Origin: Pseudoalteromonas spongiae UST010723-006 | GTDB taxonomy: Bacteria > Pseudomonadota > Gammaproteobacteria > Enterobacterales > Alteromonadaceae | Direction of reading: 5' to 3' | NCBI RefSeq assembly: GCF_000238255.3 | Contig: NZ_CP011040.1 | Span: 372,001 to 436,000, forward strand | Length of the DNA stretch: 64,000 bases | Part shown: piece by piece, positions 25,817-35,530 of the stretch | Layout of the letters: each line of letters opens with the position of its first letter | How positions within the stretch are numbered: the first letter of the stretch is position 1 | Notes under the pieces: model-generated | Databases searched by the model: none | What the model saw: the letters and a program-made list of their open reading frames with translations, nothing else | What the model was told of the DNA's origin: nothing | Made by a program: the position numbers and the translations under genes

Positions 25817-25837
25817 ATAAGACAAAAATTAGTCTAT
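25817..25837. promoter_or_regulatory. LysR-type inverted repeat between ppc and LysR gene
   Basis: ATAAGAC at 25817-25823 faces GTCTAT at 25832-25837, with an AT-rich centre. This fits the general T-N11-A binding pattern of LysR regulators and sits in the divergent promoter region. Confidence 0.45.
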
Positions 25838-25902
25838 GCGCGCAGTTAAATAAACGCTAATATATATTTTTATAAATATGTATAAATAAAAATCTATACC
25901 TT

Positions 25903-26838
25903 ATGCGGCTACCCTCAGTTAGGCAGTTACAGCTTTTAAAAGCGCTCGAGCAACACAAAAGTATTTCTTTGGTGGCGCAGCAGTTACATGTATCGCAGCC
26001 CTCGGTATCGATTCAGTTAAAGCAATTAAGCGAAACGGTGGATATGCCGGTGTATCGCCAGCATGGCAAAACCATTGTGCTTACCGATGCAGGAAAAGCG
26101 CTACTAACATGCGCCAATGAGGTATTTACTAGCTTTCATAATTTGTCGGTATCGATTGATGAGCTTAAAAGCGTGACATCGGGCTCGCTTAATTTATGTG
26201 TAGTTTCAACTGCTAAGTATTTCTTGCCATTGATTTTAGGGGCGTTTTGTAAAAAACACCCAAAAGTCGATATCAATTTAAAAATAGGTAACCGCCAAGA
26301 AGTAAAAGAGCGCATAGAAGCCAACGAAGATGATTTTTACTTTTTTAGTCAGTGCCCTGAGCGCCCCGAAATTATTAAAACACCGTTACTCGATAACGAA
26401 CTGGTGGTAATTGCTCCGGCAAGGCATGAATTGCATTTACAACAAGAAGTCAGCCTAAACCGTTTATCGCATTACCCATTTATAATGCGTGAAAAAGGTT
26501 CGGGTACGCGTAATTTAATTGAGCAATTTTGCAAAGAGCAACAATTAACCTTGAATGAAAAAATGACCATCGAAAGTAACGAAGCGATAAAATACGCTGT
26601 TGCCTCAGGTTTAGGCTTATCTATTTTAAGCCGTCATGCGCTCGATTATGGCGAAGTGCCGGGATTGGTAAAATTAGATGTAAAAGGGTTTCCTATTCGT
26701 AGTACGTGGTTTTTAGCTAAACGCCAAGACAGAAAGCAAAGTTTGCTTGCTAGTGCGTTTGAAGCCTTTATGAAAGAGCAAGGTGTGGCCATTTTAGAGC
26801 GCTCGCAAGTGAGTGCTAAAAGTGCATTATCAAGCTAG
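25903..26838 (+). CDS. LysR-family transcriptional regulator
   Basis: 311 aa. N-terminal winged HTH (LVAQQLHVSQPSVSIQLKQLSE about 24-45) and a LysR substrate-binding domain (about 92-295). VRQLQLLKALEQHKSISLVAQQL is typical of the CbbR/CysB-like branch. Divergent from ppc with an inverted repeat between them, so control of ppc or its own gene is likely. The effector is unknown. Confidence 0.88.
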   Translation: MRLPSVRQLQLLKALEQHKSISLVAQQLHVSQPSVSIQLKQLSETVDMPVYRQHGKTIVLTDAGKALLTCANEVFTSFHNLSVSIDELKSVTSGSLNLCVVSTAKYFLPLILGAFCKKHPKVDINLKIGNRQEVKERIEANEDDFYFFSQCPERPEIIKTPLLDNELVVIAPARHELHLQQEVSLNRLSHYPFIMREKGSGTRNLIEQFCKEQQLTLNEKMTIESNEAIKYAVASGLGLSILSRHALDYGEVPGLVKLDVKGFPIRSTWFLAKRQDRKQSLLASAFEAFMKEQGVAILERSQVSAKSALSS

Positions 26839-26910
26839 AGTTTTAGTGGTTTTTTCTGCTACTATCCGGCTCAGAATAAATAATTAGAATTAATGGATTT
26901 GAGGCAGTAG

Positions 26911-27825
26911 GTGTCTGAATTTGATAAGGAAAATAGTAATCCTTTTAGTGGATTAAGCACGGCGCAAAGTAAGCAGTTACATACTTGGTATCTTAACGAG
27001 ATAAATACTCAATTAACAACGCTGCTAAAAGGTAGCCAGTCAGGCCAAATTTTAGAAAAAAAATTAAACCAAGCGCTTACCAAAGCAGCCAAACCTTTAG
27101 TAACTCAAACCACAAAGCACAGTACGCAGAATTTTAATTTCAAGATTAAAAATGGCAGTGTGCTACAAGAGCTTAAAGACACCCGCGATGTATTACAAAG
27201 CGCCCAACTGCGTATTGCTCAATTGCAAAAACAGCAGCTTGAAAAAGGCGAAAATGAACTTGCGTTAGAAGCCGAAGTGAGCCGTTTAAAAGCAGAGAAC
27301 CGCAGTTATCGTAAGCGTTTAAGTAATTTGCTACAAAGCGCAGATAACCAAGGTGGCAGCTATTTAAAAGTACATTTTGTTGGGCGCATTTTTGTCCATG
27401 CGCTTAAATCAAGCTTTGCCGATTGGCAGCAAACCGAAAAAGGCAAAGCGTTTCAAAATAAAGATTTTTACAGCTTATTTCCACGCGTATTGTATCGCGG
27501 ATTATTGAAAGAATTAGAGTTGCTTATTGGTCAAAGCGACTATTCTCGGATCAACCAAACTCTTTCTAATTATGTATATCAAACCAAAGGCGTACCTGTA
27601 GAAAACTGGCCTGATGAAGACCCAATTTATAACACACGACTCATAAACCAAAAGCAAAATGAACTATTGTTTACGCTTCGCACTCATCACGATAAGCGAA
27701 AGAACTTTGCTAATTACCTTGAGAAAAAGCTCGAAAAAACCGGTTTTACCCCAATGCATGGTCGGTTATTGGTTAATTTAATTCAGCATGCCACCGACAA
27801 ACAGGCACTTGACCAAAGGCAATGA
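26911..27825 (+). CDS. hypothetical coiled-coil protein, 304 aa
   Basis: GTG start with GAGG 7 bases upstream. No signal peptide or membrane segment. Residues about 88-145 form a long coiled coil (heptad-like LQELKDTRDVLQSAQ through RLKAENRSYRKRL). The C-terminal half is helical and rich in Lys, Tyr and Phe. It overlaps rimJ by 4 bases (ATGA) and is translationally coupled to it. I do not recognise the family. The operon partner suggests, weakly, a ribosome- or cell-surface-related role. Confidence 0.7.
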   Translation: MSEFDKENSNPFSGLSTAQSKQLHTWYLNEINTQLTTLLKGSQSGQILEKKLNQALTKAAKPLVTQTTKHSTQNFNFKIKNGSVLQELKDTRDVLQSAQLRIAQLQKQQLEKGENELALEAEVSRLKAENRSYRKRLSNLLQSADNQGGSYLKVHFVGRIFVHALKSSFADWQQTEKGKAFQNKDFYSLFPRVLYRGLLKELELLIGQSDYSRINQTLSNYVYQTKGVPVENWPDEDPIYNTRLINQKQNELLFTLRTHHDKRKNFANYLEKKLEKTGFTPMHGRLLVNLIQHATDKQALDQRQ

Positions 27826-28373
27826 TACTCAAAACCAAACGTACACTGATTGACGTGCCAAACAGTGATGATACTGAATCACTGCTCTCGTTTATTACCG
27901 AGAACAAAGCACACTTAGCACCGTGGGAGCCAACGCGCGATAAGCACTATTACACTAAAGTGAATGTGCAGAATCTAACTAATGGTTATCAAACGCACCT
28001 TAATAATCAAAGTGCGTATCATTTTGCCGCTTTTGATTTTGAGCGCCGCGAAATAATGGCAATGTGTAATTTTACTAATGTGGTGCGTGGGCCATTTCAA
28101 GCGTGCTATCTAGGTTATTGTGTTGCTGAAAAATATCAAGGGCAGGGCATTATGACTGAGGTAGTAGAGGCTGGGCTCGATTATGTCTTTAACGAGTTAA
28201 AGTTGCACCGTGTGATGGCAAACTATATGCCACATAATACAAAAAGTGCCCAGTTATTAACGCGTTTAGGTTTTGAAAAAGAAGGGCTGGCTAAACGCTA
28301 TCTAAAAATAAGCGGCACATGGCAAGATCACGTTCTGACCGCCAAAATTAATCCTCACTTTATTGATGACTAA
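27822..28373 (+). CDS. rimJ: ribosomal protein S5 alanine N-acetyltransferase RimJ
   Basis: 183 aa GNAT protein. The segments APWEP, NFTNVVRGPFQACYLGY, KYQGQGIM and HRVMANYMPHNTKSAQLLTRLGFEKEG follow E. coli RimJ almost word for word. RimJ acetylates the N-terminal alanine of ribosomal protein S5 and has other reported roles. Cytoplasmic. Translationally coupled to the coiled-coil gene upstream. Confidence 0.9.
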   Translation: MILKTKRTLIDVPNSDDTESLLSFITENKAHLAPWEPTRDKHYYTKVNVQNLTNGYQTHLNNQSAYHFAAFDFERREIMAMCNFTNVVRGPFQACYLGYCVAEKYQGQGIMTEVVEAGLDYVFNELKLHRVMANYMPHNTKSAQLLTRLGFEKEGLAKRYLKISGTWQDHVLTAKINPHFIDD

Positions 28374-28376
28374 AGT

Positions 28377-28781
28377 TTACTTCCAAGGTGTTGCGGGGGC
28401 TTTTAGGTAATGGGTTATTAAATAACCCCATGGCAGAACGAGTGGTGTAAGAATCACCCCCATAGCACACGCAAGTACAAGCTCTTGTGCGTATTCATCT
28501 AGAGAGTGATTTAAATACATAGGTAAGGCATAAACTAAAAGCCAAAATACTTTCCAAACAAGCTCCAGTAAAAGTACTGGTAACATTTTAAGTGGGTACT
28601 TTACGCCGATCAGTGAGAGAAGACAAAACCCCATTAATATGGCATTTATAACAGTGTCTGAATCGGCAGATTGACCTGAACCAGAAACTATATCGGGCAA
28701 AGTGGTGACACCTAAACCAAACGCAATAAATGCATACATTACCCTTAACAGGAAAATTCTAACTTTACCGACTTCATCCAT
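28377..28781 (-). CDS. hypothetical membrane protein, 134 aa
   Basis: Four hydrophobic helices. The stop lies 3 bases from the convergent rimJ stop. The loop after helix 1 (SGSGQSADSDTV) and the PLVLPWGYLITHYL near the C-terminus are distinctive, but I cannot assign a family. It stands alone with its own promoter region. Function unknown. Confidence 0.72.
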   Translation of the reverse strand: MDEVGKVRIFLLRVMYAFIAFGLGVTTLPDIVSGSGQSADSDTVINAILMGFCLLSLIGVKYPLKMLPVLLLELVWKVFWLLVYALPMYLNHSLDEYAQELVLACAMGVILTPLVLPWGYLITHYLKAPATPWK

Positions 28782-29042
28782 AATTTTAGTTTCCTAGTTT
28801 TTTATGCCGAATTTAGGTTACTTAATATCGTTATCTCAGTTTTATTTGTAACAGATATTTTATAATAGAACCATTACAGTTCTTGTGTAATTGGTTTAAT
28901 TATAACAACAACGAAAATAGTAAAATTAACGCCTTGTTCCTTAAACTTACAAACCAGATAAAACATTCACCCACCTTAAAGCACTATGATTTTAAACGTG
29001 TTTATGATTAAGATGGGGCAACAATCAAAAAAGGGACAAATC

Positions 29043-29591
29043 ATGTTGAAACAAATTATAGGCGGTACTTTATTGTTATCAGCCGCGCAACTTTGGGCTA
29101 ACACCTTTACACTTACCAGTAATGATATTGCGAACGGTGAAATGCTTTCAACTAAGCATGTTTTTAATGGCTTTGGTTGTGAAGGGGAAAATATCTCGCC
29201 GCATTTAGCGTGGAGCGGTGCACCTAAAGAAACCAAAGCGTTTGCTGTTTTTGCCTATGATCCTGATGCGCCAACTGGCAGCGGCTGGTGGCATTGGCAG
29301 GTTACAGATCTACCCGCGAACACTTCTGAACTAGCTGCTGGTGCGGGCAATAGTTCAAGTTCAAAACTGCCAGAAGGTGCAGTACAAATTAATAACGATT
29401 TTGGGGTAAATGGCTTTGGTGGCGCGTGTCCACCAAAAGGGCATGGTATTCATCGTTATCAATTTACGGTGTTTGCGTTAGCAAAGCCGCTTGGTTTAAA
29501 AGAAAATACCAAAAGCGCGGTGGCAGGGTATATGGTGAATGCCAATACATTGGCAAAAGCAACGATTGAGGCGGTGTATAAACGCGATTAA
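29043..29591 (+). CDS. YbhB/YbcL-type PEBP-like protein, exported
   Basis: 182 aa from the ATG at 29043, which has AGGGA 8 bases upstream and directly begins a signal peptide (cleavage near WAN-T). An upstream in-frame ATG at 28986 would bury the signal and is rejected. The fold motifs SPHLAWSGAPKETKAFAV, YDPDAPTGSGWWHWQV and GIHRYQFTVFALA are those of the phosphatidylethanolamine-binding protein family. It is a periplasmic protein whose role in bacteria is not settled. Followed by a strong terminator. Confidence 0.9.
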   Translation: MLKQIIGGTLLLSAAQLWANTFTLTSNDIANGEMLSTKHVFNGFGCEGENISPHLAWSGAPKETKAFAVFAYDPDAPTGSGWWHWQVTDLPANTSELAAGAGNSSSSKLPEGAVQINNDFGVNGFGGACPPKGHGIHRYQFTVFALAKPLGLKENTKSAVAGYMVNANTLAKATIEAVYKRD

Positions 29592-29610
29592 TTTATTTAA
29601 ATTATTCAGT

Positions 29611-29642
29611 AAAAAGCCAGCATGTGAATGCTGGCTTTTTTG
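29611..29642. terminator. Rho-independent terminator between convergent genes
   Basis: AAAAAGCCAGCAT at 29611-29623, loop GTGA, ATGCTGGCTTTTT at 29628-29640, further T. The symmetric A- and T-runs allow it to work for both strands. Confidence 0.94.
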
Positions 29643-29680
29643 TTTTGATTGTAAAAAAACAAAACTTCAAACTAAAAAAT

Positions 29681-30976
29681 TTACGCTGTTTTAGCCGTTT
29701 GTTCAGATGCAAGCTGCTCTGTGATAAATGCAGGGCGCTTTAATTTATCCATAATGAGGTAAAGTAAAAATACCACCACAGCAATAGCACTACACACTAA
29801 AAATAGGGTTCGCCCGTCATACATATCAAGTAGTAAGCCGCCGCCTATTGGCGCAAAGGCATAGCCTAAATCGTAAAATGCGGTTGCGCCAAAATATGCG
29901 CCGCGAAGGTTAGTTGGCGCAATGCGGTCAACATGTACGCTCATGGTAGGGAATAAAATGGCCTCGGCAAGGCTCATAATTACTACCGCACCTAACCAAC
30001 CTGCAAAAAAGGTAAGTGGATTAAAAGCAAACCAGATTTGCGAGATGATAAGTAGTACCAAGCCAAAGCGAATACGTACTAAAATTGGCCGCGACGCCAT
30101 TAGTTTAAGCAGTAAAAATTGGCAGGTAATGATCACTAACGCGTTGGTAAAGATCATTGATGAAATAAGTTCGAGCAAGTTATTTGCGCCCGCACGGGTG
30201 AGGTATTGCACCAGTGAACTATCCATTTGACCATAAATAAAAAAGCACAAAATGTTCGCCAAAATAAGGCACTGTAACAGTTTATCTTGTACTAGCACGC
30301 TGAAGGTTTGTTTAAAGCCCGTTTTAGTTTCAGGTGTTTCGGTGCTTGGCGTGCTTTGTGCGTCTTCTATATCCACTTTTGATTGGATTTTATCATGATG
30401 TTTAAACCCCCAGGTTAGTAACACAAGTAAAAAGGCAAAGGCGTAAACAGTAATAAAAAAGCTCGATTGCTCGCCAGTTAAGCCAAGCCAAACCCCTAGC
30501 ATTGGGCCTACCGCACAACCAACATTAACTGCAAAATAGAGCGATTGCATCGCAAGTTCGCGAGTTGCTTTATCAACAATAATATCGCCGATTAAAGCCG
30601 ATGCCAGCGGCCGCCAAAGTGAAGTGGCAATAGAGCAGAGCGTTATCACAATGGTAAACATTAAGATTGTGTCGGCGATGGCAAGTAAACTAAACGAGAC
30701 AATATAAAGCACACCTGTGGCGTACATCATAGGCTTGCGACCAAGTTTATCTGAAAGGGTGCTGCCAACAAAACTGACAAACACCGAAATAACCGCAGCG
30801 AGCGACAATACCGAGCCGACTTCGGTTGCTGAAAGGGCAAACTTTTTATACAGAATCACTGCCAAAAATGGCCACACCATATAAAAGCTACCGCGCGTTA
30901 TAAATGAGCCAAATAACATAATCCACATTAATGGCGGAAACTGCTTTAAGCGAGAAGTTGAAATATCACTGTTCAT
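29681..30976 (-). CDS. MFS transporter, drug-exporter type
   Basis: 431 aa, 12 predicted helices. MFS motif A is seen as GSTLSDKLGRKPMM between helices 2 and 3, with a shorter counterpart in the second half, and a long central loop (DIEDAQSTPSTETPETKT) between helices 6 and 7. It resembles DHA1-type multidrug exporters. Inner membrane, proton-driven. Substrate not predictable. Single gene, convergent with the PEBP-like gene. Confidence 0.85.
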   Translation of the reverse strand: MNSDISTSRLKQFPPLMWIMLFGSFITRGSFYMVWPFLAVILYKKFALSATEVGSVLSLAAVISVFVSFVGSTLSDKLGRKPMMYATGVLYIVSFSLLAIADTILMFTIVITLCSIATSLWRPLASALIGDIIVDKATRELAMQSLYFAVNVGCAVGPMLGVWLGLTGEQSSFFITVYAFAFLLVLLTWGFKHHDKIQSKVDIEDAQSTPSTETPETKTGFKQTFSVLVQDKLLQCLILANILCFFIYGQMDSSLVQYLTRAGANNLLELISSMIFTNALVIITCQFLLLKLMASRPILVRIRFGLVLLIISQIWFAFNPLTFFAGWLGAVVIMSLAEAILFPTMSVHVDRIAPTNLRGAYFGATAFYDLGYAFAPIGGGLLLDMYDGRTLFLVCSAIAVVVFLLYLIMDKLKRPAFITEQLASEQTAKTA

Positions 30977-31445
30977 TATTTTGTTCTTATTGCTGTGAAA
31001 AATGGCATGCTAAAACCTCAAGTTTGGTTTAGGTCAAGCCGGTTTTTAATAAACCTTGCATTATTGTGCTGGTTATATTTAACGCGCAGGCTTATTGTTT
31101 CGCTCGAGCTCAGTGGATAACGTAAAATTACATGGGCAATGCTCAATACTTAATAATACGTGTTTAGCGGTTGTATCGCATTGGCTTTTTTTGAATAAAA
31201 AAACGTCAGCGGGTTAGTAGTAATACGTAGCGTAATTTACTGTGCTTGTTCCTTATTTTCTTGTAAGGTAGAAATTGAAAAATGCTTGTAAAGTGAGCAT
31301 TTAATCTTGGTTAGTTACAAAAATGGTGTTTATTTTTGGATGTTAAACATCTGCCCATGCTGGCTTTTCGTAATCAAGGTTTGCTGTGTGAGTGCTTTTA
31401 AGAAACAAATTCAACTTATACTTCAATAATCTACAAGGAGAAGTA
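30977..31445. other. divergent promoter region of MFS and sulfatase genes
   Basis: 469 bases. No credible ORF. It contains AT-rich segments and the sulfatase ribosome site AAGGAG. No known operator was recognised. Confidence 0.4.
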
Positions 31446-32939
31446 ATGAAATTACCATTAGTCAGTGTGTTAGCTGGGCTACTTTCGTTGTCAGCCCATG
31501 CGAAAGACCCAAACGTTCTCGCCATTATGGTGGATGATGTGGCGCAGGTTTCTTTAAGTGCCTATTCACATGGCATGACCTACAACACCCCCAATATCGA
31601 CCGAATTGCCAACGAAGGTGCCTTATTTACCGACCATTATGCCCAGCCAAGTTGTACCGCAGGGCGTGCTGCGTTTTTAATGGGGCAGTTACCAGTGCGC
31701 ACAGGGCTGACAACTGTGGGTCAGCCCGGCAACCCTTTGGGCATTAAAGAAGCCGACCCAACGATTGCTGAGTTTTTAAAAGACAAAGGCTACATGACAG
31801 CGCAATTTGGTAAAAACCATTTAGGCGACCTTGATGAACACTTGCCAACGCGCCATGGTTTTGATGAGTTTTATGGCAATTTGTATCATCTGAATGTGTC
31901 AGAAGAGCCAGAGCAGGAAGATTACCCAAAAACTAAAGAGTTTAAGAAAAAATTTGGCCCGCGCGGTGTGATTGAAGCCTATGCAGATGGCCGCATCATT
32001 GATACAGGCCCGCTAACGCGTAAACGCATGGAAACATTTGATGAAGAAGTGTTGGCGCGTAGCCTAGATTTTATGGAGCGCGCGGTTAAAGCAGATAAAC
32101 CTTTCTTTATTTGGCATGCGCCAAGCCGTATGCATGTTTACACGCGCTTGAAACCAGAGAGCCGTCATCTTGCGACTCATATTAGTTCTGAAGAAGATGT
32201 TTTTGGTAGTGGTTTATTAGAGCACGATGGTCATGTAGGGCAGCTTCTCGATAAACTCGATGAGCTAAAAATTGCCGACAATACGATTGTAATCTACACC
32301 ACAGACAATGGCCCTGAGCAAAGTTCATGGCCTGATGCGGGTACAACCAAATTCCGCGGCGAAAAAATGACGACATGGGAAGGCGGTGTGCGTGTGCCGT
32401 TTATGGTGCGTTGGCCGAAAAAAATTCCAGCAGGGTTAAAGCTTAACGGTATTTCCTCGCATGAAGATGTATTCCCAACTATTGCTGCAGCAGTGGGTGA
32501 GAAAAACTTACGTAAAGCAATGGAAAAAGAGTTTAAAGTATATATCGATGGTGAAAACAACCTTGATTATTGGCGTGGCAAAAGCAAAAAATCTGCACGT
32601 AATCACTTCTTTTATTATTACGAGTCGCAGTTAACTGCAATTCGTGTAGGCCCTTGGAAAATGCACTTTGCATCAAAACCAGGTGGTCGTTATTACGAAG
32701 ATTTGGTTACCCATACCATGCCTAAACTGTTTAACTTACGTAAAGATCCAATGGAACATTACGATGGCGTAACAGGCTTTCATCAAATCATGAAAAAGAG
32801 CTGGGTATTTCAACCAGCAATTGCGATGCTGACGGAGCATATTAAAACATTTGAAAAGTTCCCACCGCGCCAAGAAGCAGCGTCGCTAAATATTAATGAA
32901 GCGATTAAAAAAGCGAAATCGGTATCGACAACACGATAA
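31446..32939 (+). CDS. secreted type I sulfatase (arylsulfatase family)
   Basis: 497 aa from the ATG at 31446 (AAGGAG 8 bases before). Signal peptide ending at AHA-K (about 19). Metal aspartates at 30-31 (MVDD). The sulfatase signature is Cys70-T-A-G-R, where the Cys must be converted to formylglycine. IYTTDNGPE and the GEKMTTWEGGVRVPF stretch are also typical. It removes sulfate from a sulfated substrate, possibly an algal or animal glycan, in the periplasm. No formylglycine-generating enzyme is next to it. Confidence 0.92.
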   Translation: MKLPLVSVLAGLLSLSAHAKDPNVLAIMVDDVAQVSLSAYSHGMTYNTPNIDRIANEGALFTDHYAQPSCTAGRAAFLMGQLPVRTGLTTVGQPGNPLGIKEADPTIAEFLKDKGYMTAQFGKNHLGDLDEHLPTRHGFDEFYGNLYHLNVSEEPEQEDYPKTKEFKKKFGPRGVIEAYADGRIIDTGPLTRKRMETFDEEVLARSLDFMERAVKADKPFFIWHAPSRMHVYTRLKPESRHLATHISSEEDVFGSGLLEHDGHVGQLLDKLDELKIADNTIVIYTTDNGPEQSSWPDAGTTKFRGEKMTTWEGGVRVPFMVRWPKKIPAGLKLNGISSHEDVFPTIAAAVGEKNLRKAMEKEFKVYIDGENNLDYWRGKSKKSARNHFFYYYESQLTAIRVGPWKMHFASKPGGRYYEDLVTHTMPKLFNLRKDPMEHYDGVTGFHQIMKKSWVFQPAIAMLTEHIKTFEKFPPRQEAASLNINEAIKKAKSVSTTR

Positions 32940-32944
32940 TCGAA

Positions 32945-32976
32945 TAAACCCACTTGGCGTTTGCTAAGTGGGTTTA
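32945..32976 (+). terminator. hairpin terminator after sulfatase
   Basis: TAAACCCACTT at 32945-32955 pairs with AAGTGGGTTTA at 32966-32976 over a 10-base loop; a CCTTTT tail follows. Confidence 0.8.
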
Positions 32977-33035
32977 CCTTTTCGATATAATCGTAATGCG
33001 CAAGTCTAGCGTGCGGTAAAAGTGACGGTTAGCAG

Positions 33036-33341
33036 TTATTCTCTCGCCTTTTCATAACCGGCAATAATCGTGGTATGCGCAACAGAAGAATCAAAATATT
33101 CGGCTTTTACCGCTAAGTACGAGTCGTCCGAGAAGAACCTATCAGCGTTTTGTTTTGTTGGAAACACAATGGTAAACACGCGATTAATCGGCACATCTAC
33201 TGCGGACTTTAAAACCTCAGATACCACAAAGTCGTAACCAAACCCGCCGCCATACTGCTCAAGTATGGGCGTCATCGCATTTCGATACTGCGTATATATT
33301 TGGTTGTTAGTTACTTCTAATCCAACTAAATATTCGAACAT
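33036..33341 (-). CDS. DUF1330 family protein
   Basis: 101 aa, a short ferredoxin-like alpha/beta protein of the dimeric DUF1330 type, opening MFEYLVGLEVTNNQIYTQYRNAMTPILEQYGG, and with FPTKQNADRFFSDDSYLAVKAE in the usual place of FPS.EAA..FY.S.EY. Cytoplasmic, function unknown. AGGAG-like site precedes the ATG. It lies 45 bases downstream of the next minus-strand gene and may be in the same transcript. Confidence 0.82.
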   Translation of the reverse strand: MFEYLVGLEVTNNQIYTQYRNAMTPILEQYGGGFGYDFVVSEVLKSAVDVPINRVFTIVFPTKQNADRFFSDDSYLAVKAEYFDSSVAHTTIIAGYEKARE

Positions 33342-33386
33342 CTAATAACTCCTTTTGCTATGGGCCGATAAAAAAATACGCGAATA

Positions 33387-34238
33387 TCATAGCTGATGTT
33401 GGATAGATACAATGCGTATGTGCACGGGTTCCATCGCAGGTACTGTGTACTTTTCACGTTTCATTAAGGTAAGTGCACTTTGCCAATCTGCAATATTATT
33501 ATTGTGAATACCGCTAATCAGCTTTGCTGTAATTTCTGTTGGTGTTGTGAACGGTGGGTTACTTTCAACTGTGGCAATAAAGCTGTCGAGATCGCTTTTG
33601 TCTTGGCTGTTCACCGTAATTTTAATGGCTTTCTCGTCGTTTGATTCGTAATATTCAAACCCCGATTTACTGCGAATGATCACTGCATTGCGATTTTTAA
33701 TTTTTATCGCACCAATCACATCTTCTGGCATCATAAACGACTTAATTGTCAGTAATGTTGACCATGAAACTTGTTCATTTAAGTTTTTACGTAAGTCCTT
33801 TGGAGAGCTAGTGTCATAGTTGCATTTAATGCTTTCTGGTGACAAATCGAGCGATTCTTTTAATACAGTCACTATATCTGGCTGTTTAGTAACGTCGGTA
33901 TGTTGTTGGTAAGTTTTGTGAGCGTATAGGTCGACTTTTTGCCACGTGTTTGCTTGTTCTTCCTCAGCGTAGTTGAACACTAACAATGGATGCAGGCCCA
34001 ATAGGTCAACGGTAACTTGTTTATCATTTTTAAGCACAACGGGCGCGCCAAAACCGTTTGCGTTTATTTGCTTAAAGGGGGTTGCAGCGCCGGCTGAGTA
34101 GTTTTGCCACGTTGTTGCAGTGTGAGGTTGCTTGTTGAAGATTTCTTTCACTTTTAAGCATTTGGCGGTTAAATCAAAGGCCAAGCTAGTGTGAGTAGTC
34201 GTCAATAACGCTAGTGCTAAGATGTAATTTCGTTTCAT
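33387..34238 (-). CDS. exported hypothetical protein downstream of an S1 protease
   Basis: 283 aa from the ATG at 34238 (GAGGGA site just before), which begins a clean signal peptide ending near LAF-D. An ATG 42 bases upstream would mask the signal. The mature part is soluble, with few Cys, and I cannot assign a fold. It follows the trypsin-like protease gene by 67 bases on the same strand and is probably co-transcribed. It may be a partner, inhibitor or substrate; nothing in the sequence decides this. Confidence 0.72.
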   Translation of the reverse strand: MKRNYILALALLTTTHTSLAFDLTAKCLKVKEIFNKQPHTATTWQNYSAGAATPFKQINANGFGAPVVLKNDKQVTVDLLGLHPLLVFNYAEEEQANTWQKVDLYAHKTYQQHTDVTKQPDIVTVLKESLDLSPESIKCNYDTSSPKDLRKNLNEQVSWSTLLTIKSFMMPEDVIGAIKIKNRNAVIIRSKSGFEYYESNDEKAIKITVNSQDKSDLDSFIATVESNPPFTTPTEITAKLISGIHNNNIADWQSALTLMKREKYTVPAMEPVHIRIVSIQHQL

Positions 34239-34305
34239 AAGATCCCTCTTTTGTTTGAAATGTAAGGTGATACGGCACATTTATATGTGCCGTACTAGAG
34301 TTGTT

Positions 34306-35130
34306 TTATTTAATACTAATGTCGTTACAGACACGTGGCAAAATGTCTTCTGTTAACCCTGCAGGCAACTGCTTCAACTTGGCGTCTGAAAGCGCGTCTA
34401 TATTCTTCCCATTTATAATCTTGTTTATCCAAGGCGCAAAAAATGATATTCGGCTGTAAACCTCACTAACACCGTATTTGCCAATGTTACCGCCCTCGAC
34501 ACGTGAACTAATACCATAAATAACGCCTGTATCATTTTGAAATGTGTATGCGGGGCCGCCGCTGTCACCACCACCGGATACGCCCTCAAGGGCCAGCGCG
34601 TTATCGCCTTTATCGAAGGTGAACTTTAACAGCGGACCTTGTGCCAATGCTACTTTGTTTTGTGCTTTGCGCATTTGGCCTTTGTTTTCAAAATTATCAA
34701 CTGTTTGACCCGTTAGCCCATTTCCTGTGCCGCCGATACCAATAAACCACAGGTTTTTGTTTAACTCATCAGATTTTGTGTTGAGTGAGAAAGGCGTTAC
34801 GCCTAAAACAGGTTGCTGTAATTCAATTAAGGCAATATCGTGGCTTTGCCCAGGAGTGTAATCTTTATGAACATAAACACGCTTAACCGTGTGGTGTTTT
34901 GCGTTAAGGCGTATTGAGGAGTTAGGCTTTACGCAAAATGTCGCATGGGCTGCTGTTAATACCCAAGTTGGCGCTATAAGCGTGCCGTGTGCGCCGTCAA
35001 AATAAAATGTTGCTAATTGAGGTAACTCAGTGCTTGGTACTTTGTATTGTGCATCAGCAACATCGTGCCTAATGATTATTGCTTGAGCGGAAACGGATAT
35101 GCTTAAAAGTAAGGTTAACAGGTATTTCAT
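34306..35130 (-). CDS. exported trypsin-like (S1) serine protease
   Basis: 274 aa from the ATG at 35130 (AAGGAG 7 bases before). Signal peptide to about AQA (17). The catalytic triad is His62 in TAAHA, Asp98 in HDIALIEL and Ser190 in GGGDSGGP. Chain start LIAPTWVLTAAH is a typical S1A element. Unlike many marine trypsin-like proteases it has no C-terminal GlyGly-CTERM or PPC domain. It acts in the periplasm or outside. First gene of a likely pair with 33387-34238. Confidence 0.9.
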   Translation of the reverse strand: MKYLLTLLLSISVSAQAIIIRHDVADAQYKVPSTELPQLATFYFDGAHGTLIAPTWVLTAAHATFCVKPNSSIRLNAKHHTVKRVYVHKDYTPGQSHDIALIELQQPVLGVTPFSLNTKSDELNKNLWFIGIGGTGNGLTGQTVDNFENKGQMRKAQNKVALAQGPLLKFTFDKGDNALALEGVSGGGDSGGPAYTFQNDTGVIYGISSRVEGGNIGKYGVSEVYSRISFFAPWINKIINGKNIDALSDAKLKQLPAGLTEDILPRVCNDISIK

Positions 35131-35530
35131 TCGCGCTCCTTGCAAGTATTGCGTTACAAACAATGATTCAAATGCCGTTGTGCTTTTTACACTGTGTAAA
35201 TGGCAGCAATCCCTGTGTAATTAGCTAGCTTTAACAATTTATAGTTGTACCAGATATTGCAACGTACTGCTACCGCTCAACTTTATCGCTTTTGTAAGAG
35301 ATTGTAAGCTTGCGTTAAAGTGCATTTTATACTTAGCAAATTCTTGTATTCGAATACTTCTAGGGGTGTATTAAATTAAAGGCTAAGTGTTTAATTTCGG
35401 TACTATGTTTACTGGTTTTTATTGATCTAGAATAATCACGTAAATGTGCTCAACGGTTAAACTTGCTTCGAATTGATGATTATTGCGTCAACATTATTTG
35501 GCGTTGTAATAGACGTAAGTGAGACTAAGT
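35131..35530. other. divergent promoter region of S1 protease and diguanylate cyclase
   Basis: 400 bases, AT-rich, no credible ORF. No recognisable operator or riboswitch was found. Confidence 0.4.

Noticed and set aside
22895-25849. Several long plus-strand frames opposite ppc
   Set aside because: Shadows of the ppc coding sequence with Ser/Cys-rich, non-protein-like composition.
28986-29042. Upstream ATG for the PEBP-like protein
   Set aside because: It adds 19 polar residues before a clear signal peptide and has a poorer ribosome site.
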